Positions 26,628-34,717 of a stretch of DNA of 57,291 nt are shown here, one piece after another (the first letter of the stretch is position 1; every line of letters starts with the position of its first letter). The DNA lies in NCBI RefSeq assembly GCF_007923355.1, contig NZ_VOGO01000020.1, forward strand, positions 1-57,291. The letters are read 5' to 3'. The position numbers were made by a program, and so were the translations under genes. The notes under the pieces are model-generated. The model was not told the origin of the DNA and searched no databases. It was given only the letters and a program-made list of their open reading frames with translations. The DNA comes from Falsiphaeobacter marinintestinus (GTDB taxonomy: Bacteria; Pseudomonadota; Alphaproteobacteria; Rhodobacterales; Rhodobacteraceae).

Positions 26628-27653
26628 CTAGCGGGGTTTGCAGTACTCAAGCGTTGGTGTCACAGATTTGACGGTCACGGCCGCGCCCTTGGGCAGAACA
26701 TATTCGCTTTCCCCATATTGAATGAACGACGGCTGATCACTGACACCCACGGGTTGATGCGCCCAATCGAAGGTATAACCCAGCGATGTCCACGGAAATT
26801 CGGTCGGCAGTGATATCCCGTAAGAATGATAATACTGACCCGTAAAAAAGCTATAGTGCCGGGCGCATTGGGCTTTTTCGTCTAAGGTGGCATCGCGCTC
26901 TTCTGCCGTGCCACTGTCGATCTTCAAAGTCGAACAGTTTGGGAATGCGCCGAACTTACAGGTGTTTGTCGACACATCGGGATCAACGCAGGGTCGAAAA
27001 ATCTGATCATATGAACTGGAGTTTTCCACTTCGAATTCAACGAAATGCGTCTGAGCGCTTTGCGGGGCAAGTCCAAGGCGCTGTTGCAGGCGCAGTGTAA
27101 GAGCCGGCCCGTCTACGCCGCGGTCTTTGATATAGGTCTGGCAAAATTCTTGCAGATGCGGGACCAGTGTGACCCAGGTCTGGCCACTGACCTGTATGGT
27201 TTGACCAACCTTGCTAGACCAGCCGGTGGGGCCCAGTGCCTGATCCGAGCGCACCCAACTGACGACGGTCGCTGGTTGAGTGGTAACAATTCCATCAAGG
27301 TCGGATGAAACCTCGGACGGATAGGGCAAAGCCATGTCGGTAACGGCTTTTTCATAGGTCAGAAAGCGGTTCTTTTCGACCTCTGCCTCGGTGATCTGAG
27401 GGATGCACAGTGACTTTCCAATCGGCAAAGTGTTCGGGTCAGAAATAAAATCAAACCCCTGTCCGGAGCGGGCATTGGTGGCCAGAAGAATGGCGTATCG
27501 ATAGTTGATATCGCCAAAATAGTTGTCTGCCAGCCGACCGAGCGTGGTTCCGGGATAAATTTCGACGATTGCCCGGCAGGCTGACTTGTCCTGCAAATCT
27601 GCAAGAGCTGGCAGAGCCAGTATTGTAAGCGGGAGCGCAAAGCGAAGCATCAT
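26628..27653 (-). CDS. Secreted protein with LysM-like N-terminal domain
   Basis: The 341-aa product has a signal peptide (MMLRFALPLTILALPALA). Residues 25-90 have a LysM-like pattern: IVEIYPGTTLGRLADNYFGD, a middle asparagine, then DPNTLPIGKSLCIP. This suggests peptidoglycan or glycan binding. The rest is not recognised. It contains eight or more Cys residues, including CVDPDVSTNTCKFGAFPNC, which points to disulphides and an extracytoplasmic location. Two adjacent ATG codons (27653 and 27650) are possible starts. It lies upstream of the RTX protease on the same strand but 407 bp away, so co-transcription is uncertain. Confidence 0.6.
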   Translation of the reverse strand: MMLRFALPLTILALPALADLQDKSACRAIVEIYPGTTLGRLADNYFGDINYRYAILLATNARSGQGFDFISDPNTLPIGKSLCIPQITEAEVEKNRFLTYEKAVTDMALPYPSEVSSDLDGIVTTQPATVVSWVRSDQALGPTGWSSKVGQTIQVSGQTWVTLVPHLQEFCQTYIKDRGVDGPALTLRLQQRLGLAPQSAQTHFVEFEVENSSSYDQIFRPCVDPDVSTNTCKFGAFPNCSTLKIDSGTAEERDATLDEKAQCARHYSFFTGQYYHSYGISLPTEFPWTSLGYTFDWAHQPVGVSDQPSFIQYGESEYVLPKGAAVTVKSVTPTLEYCKPR

Positions 27654-27978
27654 ATCTGAATCCTATCCTGCAAACTACAAACCCGAAAACTGTTTTAAAC
27701 TGCATATCGAGCGTATTTCTGCCCGCGAGAGGGGGGACTGGTGCCGCCCAACAATTCTTCCAACAAAAGCGTAAAATCAAAACCGCAAAAAGCCAAATGT
27801 TTTGACGGGGCACCTTGGGCTCAAAACCAAGAAGGGATTATCGGAATTTAAAAATGGAGGCGTCGCTTTTCCACCGTCTACACCATTATTAAGATTGAAA
27901 GGGTCCGCACATGCCGCCGGAGACATCAAGATGGTTTGGGGGCTTACCGAAGGGCGATTTTCATCGGCCCGTCGAACC
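27654..27978. other. Intergenic region, 325 bp
   Basis: It lies between the LysM-like gene and the idnD-like gene. It is comparatively AT-rich with one small inverted repeat (CTTGGGCTCAAAACCAAG at 27813-27830). No gene with a start signal is visible. Confidence 0.4.
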
Positions 27979-29007
27979 CTAAAACGACAGATGTACCTTG
28001 ATGGACCGGTTTCGGTCTGACGCAAGGTCGAACGCCTCAGAGGCATTCTCCATTGGCGCGACATGTGTGACCAGAGGCGACACATCAAGTCGCCTCGTCT
28101 GCATCATTTTGACGGCCAGAGGAAACTCGTGATGAAACCGGAACGACCCTTTAATGATCAATTCCTTGGCCGTCATGGTTTGAACAGGCAGCGTCATGTC
28201 GCCGCCCAATCCCAACTGGATGATTGTCCCGCCCGGTCGCATCGCTGGAACGGCGGCGGTCAGGGCGACAGCAACGCCGCTACATTCGAAATGCACGTCA
28301 AAGTACCCTTTGTCGGTGGTGAATGCCTGCAAACCGTCAGGATCCTCGGCCATATTGACCACGGTATCGGCGCCAATGTTCTGGGCCTTTGCAAGGGTAA
28401 ACGGCGTGATATCGGTGGCGACGATATCGATCGCGCCAGCTTGCCGCGCAACCAAAACGGCCAGAAGGCCGATTGGGCCGCAGCCCGTCACAAGCACACG
28501 TTTTCCCATTAGGTCACCGGCTAGCCGTGCCGCGTGAAGTACAACCGACAGCGGTTCGGCCATTGCGGCTTCGGAACTGGTCAAACCATCTGCGGGCACG
28601 CATTGGCTGGCGTCGGCCACCAACAATTCGCGAAACGCGCCCTGAATGTGGGGGAAGGGCATGGCCGACCCGTAAAACCGCATGTCCATACAGTGGTTCT
28701 GCGCGCCGTTCTGACAATATGTGCAGGCGCCGCAGGGGCGCGATGGAGAAACGGCAACAAGCTGCCCCTGTGTCAGGCCCTCAACTCCCGGTCCAAGCGA
28801 CGCGACGGTGCCAGCCACTTCGTGACCCAGGATCATCGGCTCCCGCAGGCGAACCGTTCCGAAGCCGCCATGATTATAATAGTGCAGGTCCGACCCGCAG
28901 ATCCCACCAGACTGCATCCGGATCAGGACTTCACCCGGACCGGGTTCCGGCGCGGGATGGGTTTCAATCCTGAGATCTTTGGCGTCGTGAACGGTGACTG
29001 TTTTCAT
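27979..29007 (-). CDS. idnD: L-idonate 5-dehydrogenase-like zinc-dependent alcohol dehydrogenase
   Basis: The 342-aa cytosolic medium-chain dehydrogenase would oxidise L-idonate to 5-ketogluconate with NAD(P)+. The catalytic zinc Cys lies in GGICGSDLHYY, and GHEVAGTV carries the second ligand pattern. Four structural-zinc cysteines sit in CGACTYCQNGAQNHC, and the Rossmann glycines in VTGCGPIGLLAV. Length and the HYYNHGG segment fit IdnD better than generic sorbitol dehydrogenases, although a related polyol substrate cannot be excluded. It is divergent from the idnO-like gene across a 136-bp gap holding a GntR/IdnR-type palindrome, so the two halves of the pathway are likely co-regulated. Confidence 0.85.
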   Translation of the reverse strand: MKTVTVHDAKDLRIETHPAPEPGPGEVLIRMQSGGICGSDLHYYNHGGFGTVRLREPMILGHEVAGTVASLGPGVEGLTQGQLVAVSPSRPCGACTYCQNGAQNHCMDMRFYGSAMPFPHIQGAFRELLVADASQCVPADGLTSSEAAMAEPLSVVLHAARLAGDLMGKRVLVTGCGPIGLLAVLVARQAGAIDIVATDITPFTLAKAQNIGADTVVNMAEDPDGLQAFTTDKGYFDVHFECSGVAVALTAAVPAMRPGGTIIQLGLGGDMTLPVQTMTAKELIIKGSFRFHHEFPLAVKMMQTRRLDVSPLVTHVAPMENASEAFDLASDRNRSIKVHLSF

Positions 29008-29089
29008 GGAGACCTCAAGGGGGGCTGGCGCCGTTGCAAGACGGGGTGTTCTGGGGGTGACAGGTGCAGACTCCCCGCTTGACAGGGTG

Positions 29090-29103
29090 TGTTAACGATA
29101 ACA
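29090..29103. promoter_or_regulatory. GntR/IdnR-like palindromic operator
   Basis: TGTTAACGATAACA, a perfect TGTTA/TAACA inverted repeat. It is close to the known GntR/IdnR (LacI-family) site type with TGTTAC...GTAACA arms. A TTGACA hexamer lies just before it (29079-29084) in the direction of the idnO-like gene, consistent with repression by overlap. No LacI-family gene is in the window. Confidence 0.65.
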
Positions 29104-29143
29104 AGTTATCCGTCACAATTCAGGCTGGTCAATGGGTGTCACG

Positions 29144-29914
29144 ATGCAAACGGTAAACCTCTTTTCTCTGACCGGGCGTCGCGCTCTGGTGACAGGGTCT
29201 TCTCAGGGCATCGGGTTCGCCCTGGCGCGCGGGTTGGCCAATGCGGGGGCCGAGATCGTTCTGAATGGGCGCGACTCCGCGAAACTGGAGGCGGCGGCGA
29301 AGATTCTTGCTGACGAAGGTGCAACGGTTCACACCTTGACCTTTGACGCGACCGATCACGAAGCTGTTCGCGCCGCAATCGACGGGTTTGAAGAAAAAAC
29401 AGGCGCGATAGACATCCTTGTGAACAACGCAGGAATGCAGCACCGGACCGAGCTTGAAAACTTCCCCGCAGATGCGTTCGAACGCCTGCTTCAGACCAAT
29501 ATCGCCAGTGTTTTTCACGTCGGGCAAGCAGTCGGGCGCCATATGATTGCACGCGGTGCGGGCAAAATCATCAATATCGCCTCAGTTCAGACCGCACTCT
29601 CCCGGCCCGGGATTGCGCCTTATACGGCGACCAAGGGTGCGGTTGCGAACCTCACCAAAGGGATGGCAACCGATTGGGCCAAATACGGGGTACAGTGCAA
29701 TGCCATCGCGCCGGGATACTTTGATACGCCACTGAACGCCGCGCTTGTTGCGGATCCTGAGTTCACAACCTGGTTGGAAAAACGGACGCCAGCAGGACGC
29801 TGGGGCAACGTCGAGGAACTGGTGGGCGCCTGCGTGTTCCTGTCGTCGCCTGCATCGAGTTTTGTCAACGGCCACACCCTGTTTGTTGATGGCGGTATCA
29901 CCGCCTCGCTTTAA
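29144..29914 (+). CDS. idnO: Gluconate 5-dehydrogenase-like short-chain dehydrogenase
   Basis: The 256-aa SDR would reduce 5-ketogluconate to D-gluconate. It has the cofactor motif TGSSQGIGFALARGL, NNAGMQHR, the catalytic Ser in INIASVQ and the YTATKGAV Tyr-Lys pair. IAPGYFDTPL and the C-terminal FVNGHTLFVDGG fit the IdnO group. I chose ATG 29144 because MQTVNLFSL lines up with the usual MNDLFSL start; ATG 29132, four codons earlier, is possible, and neither has a strong ribosome-binding site. The gene is preceded by the palindromic operator and followed after 56 bp by a second dehydrogenase in the same operon. Confidence 0.85.
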   Translation: MQTVNLFSLTGRRALVTGSSQGIGFALARGLANAGAEIVLNGRDSAKLEAAAKILADEGATVHTLTFDATDHEAVRAAIDGFEEKTGAIDILVNNAGMQHRTELENFPADAFERLLQTNIASVFHVGQAVGRHMIARGAGKIINIASVQTALSRPGIAPYTATKGAVANLTKGMATDWAKYGVQCNAIAPGYFDTPLNAALVADPEFTTWLEKRTPAGRWGNVEELVGACVFLSSPASSFVNGHTLFVDGGITASL

Positions 29915-29970
29915 ACCCGTTACGTCCGGTACTCGGGGCTGTCGAAATTTCGTCTCTGGGAGGCACTCAC

Positions 29971-30858
29971 ATGAGCGAACGGATCGGTCTGGTCGGAGCG
30001 GGGGTTATGGGCGCCGCAATCGGAGAGCGGCTTTTACAGACCGGGAACAGCCTTGCCGTTTTCGATCTGGATGCCGAAAGGGTAGCAGCTTTGGTCGCAA
30101 AAGGAGCCAGTTCTGCGAGGTCTGCCGCTGAGGCTGCCCGGAGTGCTGATTTCGTGATCACGAGCCTCAATTCTTCCAGCATTGTCGAATTGGCGGCTTT
30201 TGGTACCGATGGTATTGCGGATGGAGCGGCTCCAGGAACGATCATCATCGATATGTCCTCGATCGAACCGGACGCCACCCGCGTGTTAGCCGAAAAGGCG
30301 TCAGAGCGCGGGTTGGCTTGGGTCGACAGCCCCTTGTCCGGGGGCGTGACGAAAGCACTGACCGGAGACCTGACGTTGATGGCTGGCGGTAAGGCCGAGG
30401 ATGTCGAGAAAGCGTATCAGGCTCTGCGTCATGTGGCATCGAATTATACCCATATGGGGCCATCCGGTGCGGGGCAGACCACAAAGCTGATCAATCAGGT
30501 TTTGTGTGGTCTTGGGTTTCTGGCGGTTGCCGAGGCCACGCAACTGGCAATGGATGCCGGTGTGGATGTGGCCAAAATCCCGCAGGCCTTGAAGGGGGGA
30601 CGGGCTGACAGCGCCTTGCTGCAAGAGTACCTGCCGCGCTTTGCCACAAAGGATTATCGGCGCACCGGTCGTATCGACAATATGGTCAAGGATCTGAACA
30701 CGGTGAACGATCTTGCGCGTCAGACCGGAACTTCGATGCCGATGACGGCATTATGTGCTGAAATTCACCGTATGCTGACCGCCGCGGGGCTTGGTGGCGA
30801 AGATCAGGCAGCGGTGATGGAATTCTTCGACGGGGCCAAAACAACATTTCCGGAATGA
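29971..30858 (+). CDS. Beta-hydroxyacid dehydrogenase (3-hydroxyisobutyrate / tartronate semialdehyde reductase type)
   Basis: The 295-aa NAD(P)-dependent enzyme has the N-terminal fold GLVGAGVMGAAIGERLL, the substrate-binding segment DSPLSGGVTKALTGDLTLMAGG and the catalytic Lys in GAGQTTKLINQ. A helical C-terminal half follows (DYRRTGRIDNMVKDLN). The substrate is uncertain; the family acts on 3-hydroxyisobutyrate, tartronate semialdehyde, gamma-hydroxybutyrate or sulpholactaldehyde. Its place behind the idnO-like gene suggests a sugar-acid or hydroxy-acid step. A GGGAGG-type site precedes ATG 29971. The operon appears to end here, convergent with the export lipoprotein gene. Confidence 0.85.
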   Translation: MSERIGLVGAGVMGAAIGERLLQTGNSLAVFDLDAERVAALVAKGASSARSAAEAARSADFVITSLNSSSIVELAAFGTDGIADGAAPGTIIIDMSSIEPDATRVLAEKASERGLAWVDSPLSGGVTKALTGDLTLMAGGKAEDVEKAYQALRHVASNYTHMGPSGAGQTTKLINQVLCGLGFLAVAEATQLAMDAGVDVAKIPQALKGGRADSALLQEYLPRFATKDYRRTGRIDNMVKDLNTVNDLARQTGTSMPMTALCAEIHRMLTAAGLGGEDQAAVMEFFDGAKTTFPE

Positions 30859-30955
30859 CTGCGAAGGTACAGCGAACCCGGCCAGCGCACAGATCGTGAC
30901 TTAAGACTCTTTCGCGAAAAATTCCTTCCGGGCGAGTTTGGTCTCGCTGATTGGT

Positions 30956-32032
30956 TTACAGGCTTTTGATCAGAACAATCGGTGTCACGATGCCGCCGAT
31001 CAACTCCAGCGTTGGCAGGATCGTATCGATCGCGTCGTTCCAGTTTCCAAGCCCATTTTGCGGCACATAGATAACATCACCGGGTTCCAGCGGGTAATCC
31101 AGCGCGCGGCCTTCCAGCATCTTTTCGACGTCTACGATTAGCAGTTCGCCTTCGACAGTCGAATAGCTGCGGATGATGCGCACATCGCCAAGCAGCGCTT
31201 TGCTCTTGATCGGTCCTTGCGCCATAGACAGCGCTTCAAGAAGTGTACGCCCTTCGGCACCAAACGGCACGGACTGGGGTTTCTCAACAGCGCCAAGCAC
31301 ATAGACCTGCATGTCTTCCTTGCGCGGGGCGAACAGAACATCGCCGCCATTGACATAGACGTTGTATTCAAACCGGCCTTCTTTCAGAAGACCGTGCAGG
31401 TCGACGATACAAACCTGATTGTTGCGCAAAAGTCGTGCTCCGGGCAGGTACGCATCCGGTGTAAGCCCACCGCCCAAAGCCAGCGCTTCGAGCAATGTAC
31501 GGGGTTGTTCCAGATATTGAACACCTGAAGATTTGAATTCGCCCAGGAAATAGATCGGGTTGCTTTCGGCATTGACCAGTTCAACGGTCACCCATGGTTT
31601 GACAAAGTTTTCTTCATAGGCCGTTTTCAGCTCTCGCTGAATTTGGCGGGTCGTCATGCCTCGGACTTGCACCAGTTCGACGATCGGCAACTGTACGTAG
31701 CCCGCGCCATCAACGCGGGCGACGATATCGGACATGCCATCTTCGCCAAATATGTTGAACTTCAGATCATCGCCGGGGCCAACACGATAGCTGTGTTGCG
31801 GCGCGGTGCCACTGATGTTGCCAGATGATTTGTTCGACGTTCGGCAGCCACTGGCCTTCGATGGTACACCGGGGTTCGCAACAACGCGCTGTCGGTCCAC
31901 GACGCCGTCGTTGAACATCCCGGTTTTGTCCAGAAGCTCGGACTCACATCCCATTAGAAAAACAGCGCACATAATCGAAAGAAGCGGCCGGCTCCCTAAA
32001 AGTATAGGTTTTTTGTCAGAGTGAAAAAACAC
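30956..32032 (-). CDS. Polysaccharide export lipoprotein, Wza/OPX family
   Basis: The product is 358 aa from GTG 32032. I chose this start because it gives a proper lipoprotein signal, with a basic N-terminus and then LLSIMCAVFLMGC, Cys 29 being the lipidation site. The Poly_export domain begins YRVGPGDDLKFNIFGEDG at about residue 85. SLBB-type domains follow (YFLGEFKSSGVQYLEQPRTLLEAL and VYVLGAVEKPQSVPFGAEGRTLLEAL). It ends with the C-terminal LEPGDVIYVPQNG. It forms the outer-membrane exit channel for exopolysaccharide, working with the copolymerase encoded at 42583. The gene is divergent from the pyruvyltransferase, and a palindrome at 32037-32052 lies immediately before the start. Confidence 0.9.
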   Translation of the reverse strand: MFFHSDKKPILLGSRPLLSIMCAVFLMGCESELLDKTGMFNDGVVDRQRVVANPGVPSKASGCRTSNKSSGNISGTAPQHSYRVGPGDDLKFNIFGEDGMSDIVARVDGAGYVQLPIVELVQVRGMTTRQIQRELKTAYEENFVKPWVTVELVNAESNPIYFLGEFKSSGVQYLEQPRTLLEALALGGGLTPDAYLPGARLLRNNQVCIVDLHGLLKEGRFEYNVYVNGGDVLFAPRKEDMQVYVLGAVEKPQSVPFGAEGRTLLEALSMAQGPIKSKALLGDVRIIRSYSTVEGELLIVDVEKMLEGRALDYPLEPGDVIYVPQNGLGNWNDAIDTILPTLELIGGIVTPIVLIKSL

Positions 32033-32036
32033 TGAA

Positions 32037-32052
32037 CTATCCAAAAGGATAG
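32037..32052. promoter_or_regulatory. Shared EPS/signalling palindrome, site 1
   Basis: CTATCCAAAAGGATAG, a perfect inverted repeat with 6-bp arms. It lies between the divergent export-lipoprotein gene and the pyruvyltransferase gene, 144 bp before the latter's start at 32196. Confidence 0.65.
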
Positions 32053-32195
32053 CATACCCTGGTCGCCAGATACTTTTGAGTAGCGCCCCAAACCCCATGG
32101 ACAATTCCTTAGCCTTCTGTCCGCTATTCATCGCGTCATATGCCCGTATGGTCAATCCAAGCAAACCCGTTACGCCAAAAAACTGTGAGAACCGT

Positions 32196-33464
32196 ATGAT
32201 TACTTTGCTAGGAGCAGCCCCAAACACCGGAAATCAGGGCGTCAGTGCCTTGTGCTATTCGGCCGTCGCCGGGATCCGCGAGCGTGGCATCAGCGTGATC
32301 GACGTTGCCGATCACGGCCGCGGACGTCGCGTTGAAAACTGGGATCTTGGAACCAACGCCGCTGAAATCGGTCTGATCGGGTTGTCGAACACCCGCCGGA
32401 TTTGGCGTGGAGATTGCCTGCGCACCGTTGGAGCGATGGCTCGCATGGGGGGGGTGGGCAACGTCGCTGCCGAGACCGTTCTGGCGTCTCGCGCGGTTCT
32501 GGATGTCAGCGGTGGAGACAGTTTTACAGATCTTTACGGGGAAAAGCGGTTTCAGGCGATGTGCCGGAACAAGCGTCTGGCGCTGGACAATGGCCGCCCG
32601 TTGATCCTGTTGCCTCAAACGCTTGGCCCGTTTCGTGATCCGGCGAAAAAGGCCGAGGCAGTCGACATTCTGTCCAAGGCGCATGCCATTTGGGTGCGCG
32701 ATCAGCGCAGTTACGAGTTTCTGAAGGATGCGCTTGGCGATAACTTTGATCCGATGCGCCATCACCTGGGTGTCGACATGGCCGTATTGCTGCCCAAAGT
32801 CGCCCCTTCAAAGGCGCTTCCTGTGCAGATCTCTGATTGGCTGGCCGATCCGAAGACTCCTGTTGCCGGGCTGAACGCCAGTGGCTTGCTGAGCCTTGAT
32901 CCTGAAACCGCTCAGAAAAGCTTTGGATTGGCCGACCCGCACCCGAAACAACTGCTGGCAACCGCCCGCACCATTCTGGACAGCGATCCGGCTATGAAGT
33001 TGGTGTTGGTGCCGCATGTCATCCGCCCCGAAGGCGACCCCGAAAGCGATTGGGAGGCCTGTCGTAATCTGGAAGCCCTACTGGGCCAAGACTATGAGGG
33101 GCGTGTTGCAACCCTTCCACAGACCTTCAGCGCGACCGAGCTGAAGTGGGTGATTTCCAAGTTCGACTGGTTCGCCGGTGCCCGAATGCATGCCACGATT
33201 GCTGGATTTTCGTCGGGTGTCCCAACGCTGGGGCTGGGCTATAGTGACAAGGCGGAAGGTGTTTTCACCCAATGCGGTCTGGAACAGGACGTGGTTGACT
33301 TGCGCTGTTACGATGCACAGGGCATCGCCGCCGCTGTTCGCGAAAGCCTTTCGCGCCGCCTTGCGACCCGCGAGCAACTGGATGAGCAGCTTGCCAGCGT
33401 GTTCCGTCGGGCATCTGAGCAGATGGACGGGATCGTTGAAACGATCCGCGCGCTGGAAGATTGA
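32196..33464 (+). CDS. Polysaccharide pyruvyl transferase family protein
   Basis: The 422-aa product shows the family signature TLLGAAPNTGNQGVSAL at the N-terminus, the LDVSGGDSFTD loop, LLPQTLGPF in the middle and the C-terminal FAGARMHATIAGFSSGVPTLGLGYSDK. These enzymes add pyruvate ketals from phosphoenolpyruvate to sugar residues, making the polymer acidic. I set the start at ATG 32196 because the family begins there; upstream in-frame codons would add unrelated residues. It leads a tightly packed plus-strand operon: flippase, F420-beta-like protein, acyltransferase, polymerase and glycosyltransferases, with mostly 4-bp overlaps or short gaps. Confidence 0.88.
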   Translation: MITLLGAAPNTGNQGVSALCYSAVAGIRERGISVIDVADHGRGRRVENWDLGTNAAEIGLIGLSNTRRIWRGDCLRTVGAMARMGGVGNVAAETVLASRAVLDVSGGDSFTDLYGEKRFQAMCRNKRLALDNGRPLILLPQTLGPFRDPAKKAEAVDILSKAHAIWVRDQRSYEFLKDALGDNFDPMRHHLGVDMAVLLPKVAPSKALPVQISDWLADPKTPVAGLNASGLLSLDPETAQKSFGLADPHPKQLLATARTILDSDPAMKLVLVPHVIRPEGDPESDWEACRNLEALLGQDYEGRVATLPQTFSATELKWVISKFDWFAGARMHATIAGFSSGVPTLGLGYSDKAEGVFTQCGLEQDVVDLRCYDAQGIAAAVRESLSRRLATREQLDEQLASVFRRASEQMDGIVETIRALED

Positions 33465-33466
33465 TC

Positions 33467-34717
33467 ATGAAGTCCGCCACGATAAAAGGCCGCGCCGCCG
33501 CTTGGTCGGTGCCGCTGGCCAATGAATTGGCCGCCTTGGCGCGCTCTGTCATTCTGGCGCGCCTGCTTGGCCCGGAAGAACTGGGCAAGGTCATGCTTTT
33601 GGCGCTGGCGTTGCGTTTGGTCGAAATGGCCAGCGACGTTTCGATCGAACGGCTTCTGGCTCAGTCTCATGATGGGGACGACCCCGGTCTGCAGCACAAC
33701 TTGCAGGGCATCACCGCTCTGCGCGGTTTGGCGCTGGCTATCATTCTGTTGGCCTTGGCGGTGCCGCTGGCGATGGCGTTCAGCGATGGCCCGGCTGTTG
33801 CCAGCTATGCGTTGCTTGCGCTCGTACCGCTGATCCGGGGTTTTGTGCATCTCGATTACCGCCGTCGTGAGCGTCACTTTGACTATCGCGGTCTGGCTAT
33901 AGTCGATGGTGGAGCAGCGATTGTCATGATCTGCGTCACCCCGGTCTTCGCCGCATTGATCGGCGATCACCGCGCTCTTTTGGGGATTATCGTGGTTCAG
34001 GTTGCGGCCCAGTTCCTGCTGTCGCATCTTGTTGCCGAGCGCCGGTATCGTTTGCTGCTAGAGCGTGATTGTGCCGTTCGCGTCTGGACCTTCGGGGCGC
34101 CTTTGATCCTGAACGCCGGGCTTCTGTTCCTGACCTTTCAGGCCGACCGACTGATCGTCGCCGGGTATTATGGCTGGGCCGAGCTTGGTTTGTACGGAGT
34201 TGCGCTGCAATTGGCCTTGCTACCCGCACAGATCGCAGGCCGGGCCGCGGGGTCACTTCTTGCTCCAAAGTTCCGCCGCGCCATTGCGGCAGGCAATCTG
34301 GCACAGGCAGCAAGGCCGGCGTTGCAATCATACCTTGCTTTGTCGGCTGTGTTCCTGCTCGGCTTTGGTATTCTGGCCGCACCGGTGATCCGCCTCGTCT
34401 ATGGCCAGGCATTCGTGATTGACCAAACTCTGATCTGGGCGCTGGGGTTGGCTGCGGCGATCCGCATCGCACGCACGCCGGTGTCACAACTGGCTCTGGC
34501 CCTTGGAAAAACGTCGATCCCTTTGCGCGGAAACATTCTACGCGCGTTGGCGATTATTCCGGCCTTGATGGCGGCGATGGCGGGGGCTCCTCTTTACGCT
34601 CTGGCATTAGCAGCTGTGGTGGGCGAGGCGATGGCCGGATTGCGTGCCTGGTTCTTGCTCAAAAACTGTCTTTCCGCCCAATGCGGCACATCTACAAAAT
34701 CGGAGGTCTTCGCATGA
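33467..34717 (+). CDS. Flippase of the Wzx/polysaccharide-transporter (MOP) superfamily
   Basis: The 416-aa integral membrane protein has about 12 hydrophobic segments, beginning WSVPLANELAALARSVILARLLGPEELGKVML, a pattern typical of oligosaccharide flippases (PST family). It moves undecaprenyl-linked repeat units across the inner membrane. ATG 33467 lies two bases after the pyruvyltransferase stop; a TTG at 33461 in the same frame is less likely. The 3' end overlaps the next gene by four bases (ATGA). With the polymerase at 37054 it indicates a Wzx/Wzy-dependent pathway rather than an ABC transporter or synthase route. Confidence 0.85.
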   Translation: MKSATIKGRAAAWSVPLANELAALARSVILARLLGPEELGKVMLLALALRLVEMASDVSIERLLAQSHDGDDPGLQHNLQGITALRGLALAIILLALAVPLAMAFSDGPAVASYALLALVPLIRGFVHLDYRRRERHFDYRGLAIVDGGAAIVMICVTPVFAALIGDHRALLGIIVVQVAAQFLLSHLVAERRYRLLLERDCAVRVWTFGAPLILNAGLLFLTFQADRLIVAGYYGWAELGLYGVALQLALLPAQIAGRAAGSLLAPKFRRAIAAGNLAQAARPALQSYLALSAVFLLGFGILAAPVIRLVYGQAFVIDQTLIWALGLAAAIRIARTPVSQLALALGKTSIPLRGNILRALAIIPALMAAMAGAPLYALALAAVVGEAMAGLRAWFLLKNCLSAQCGTSTKSEVFA

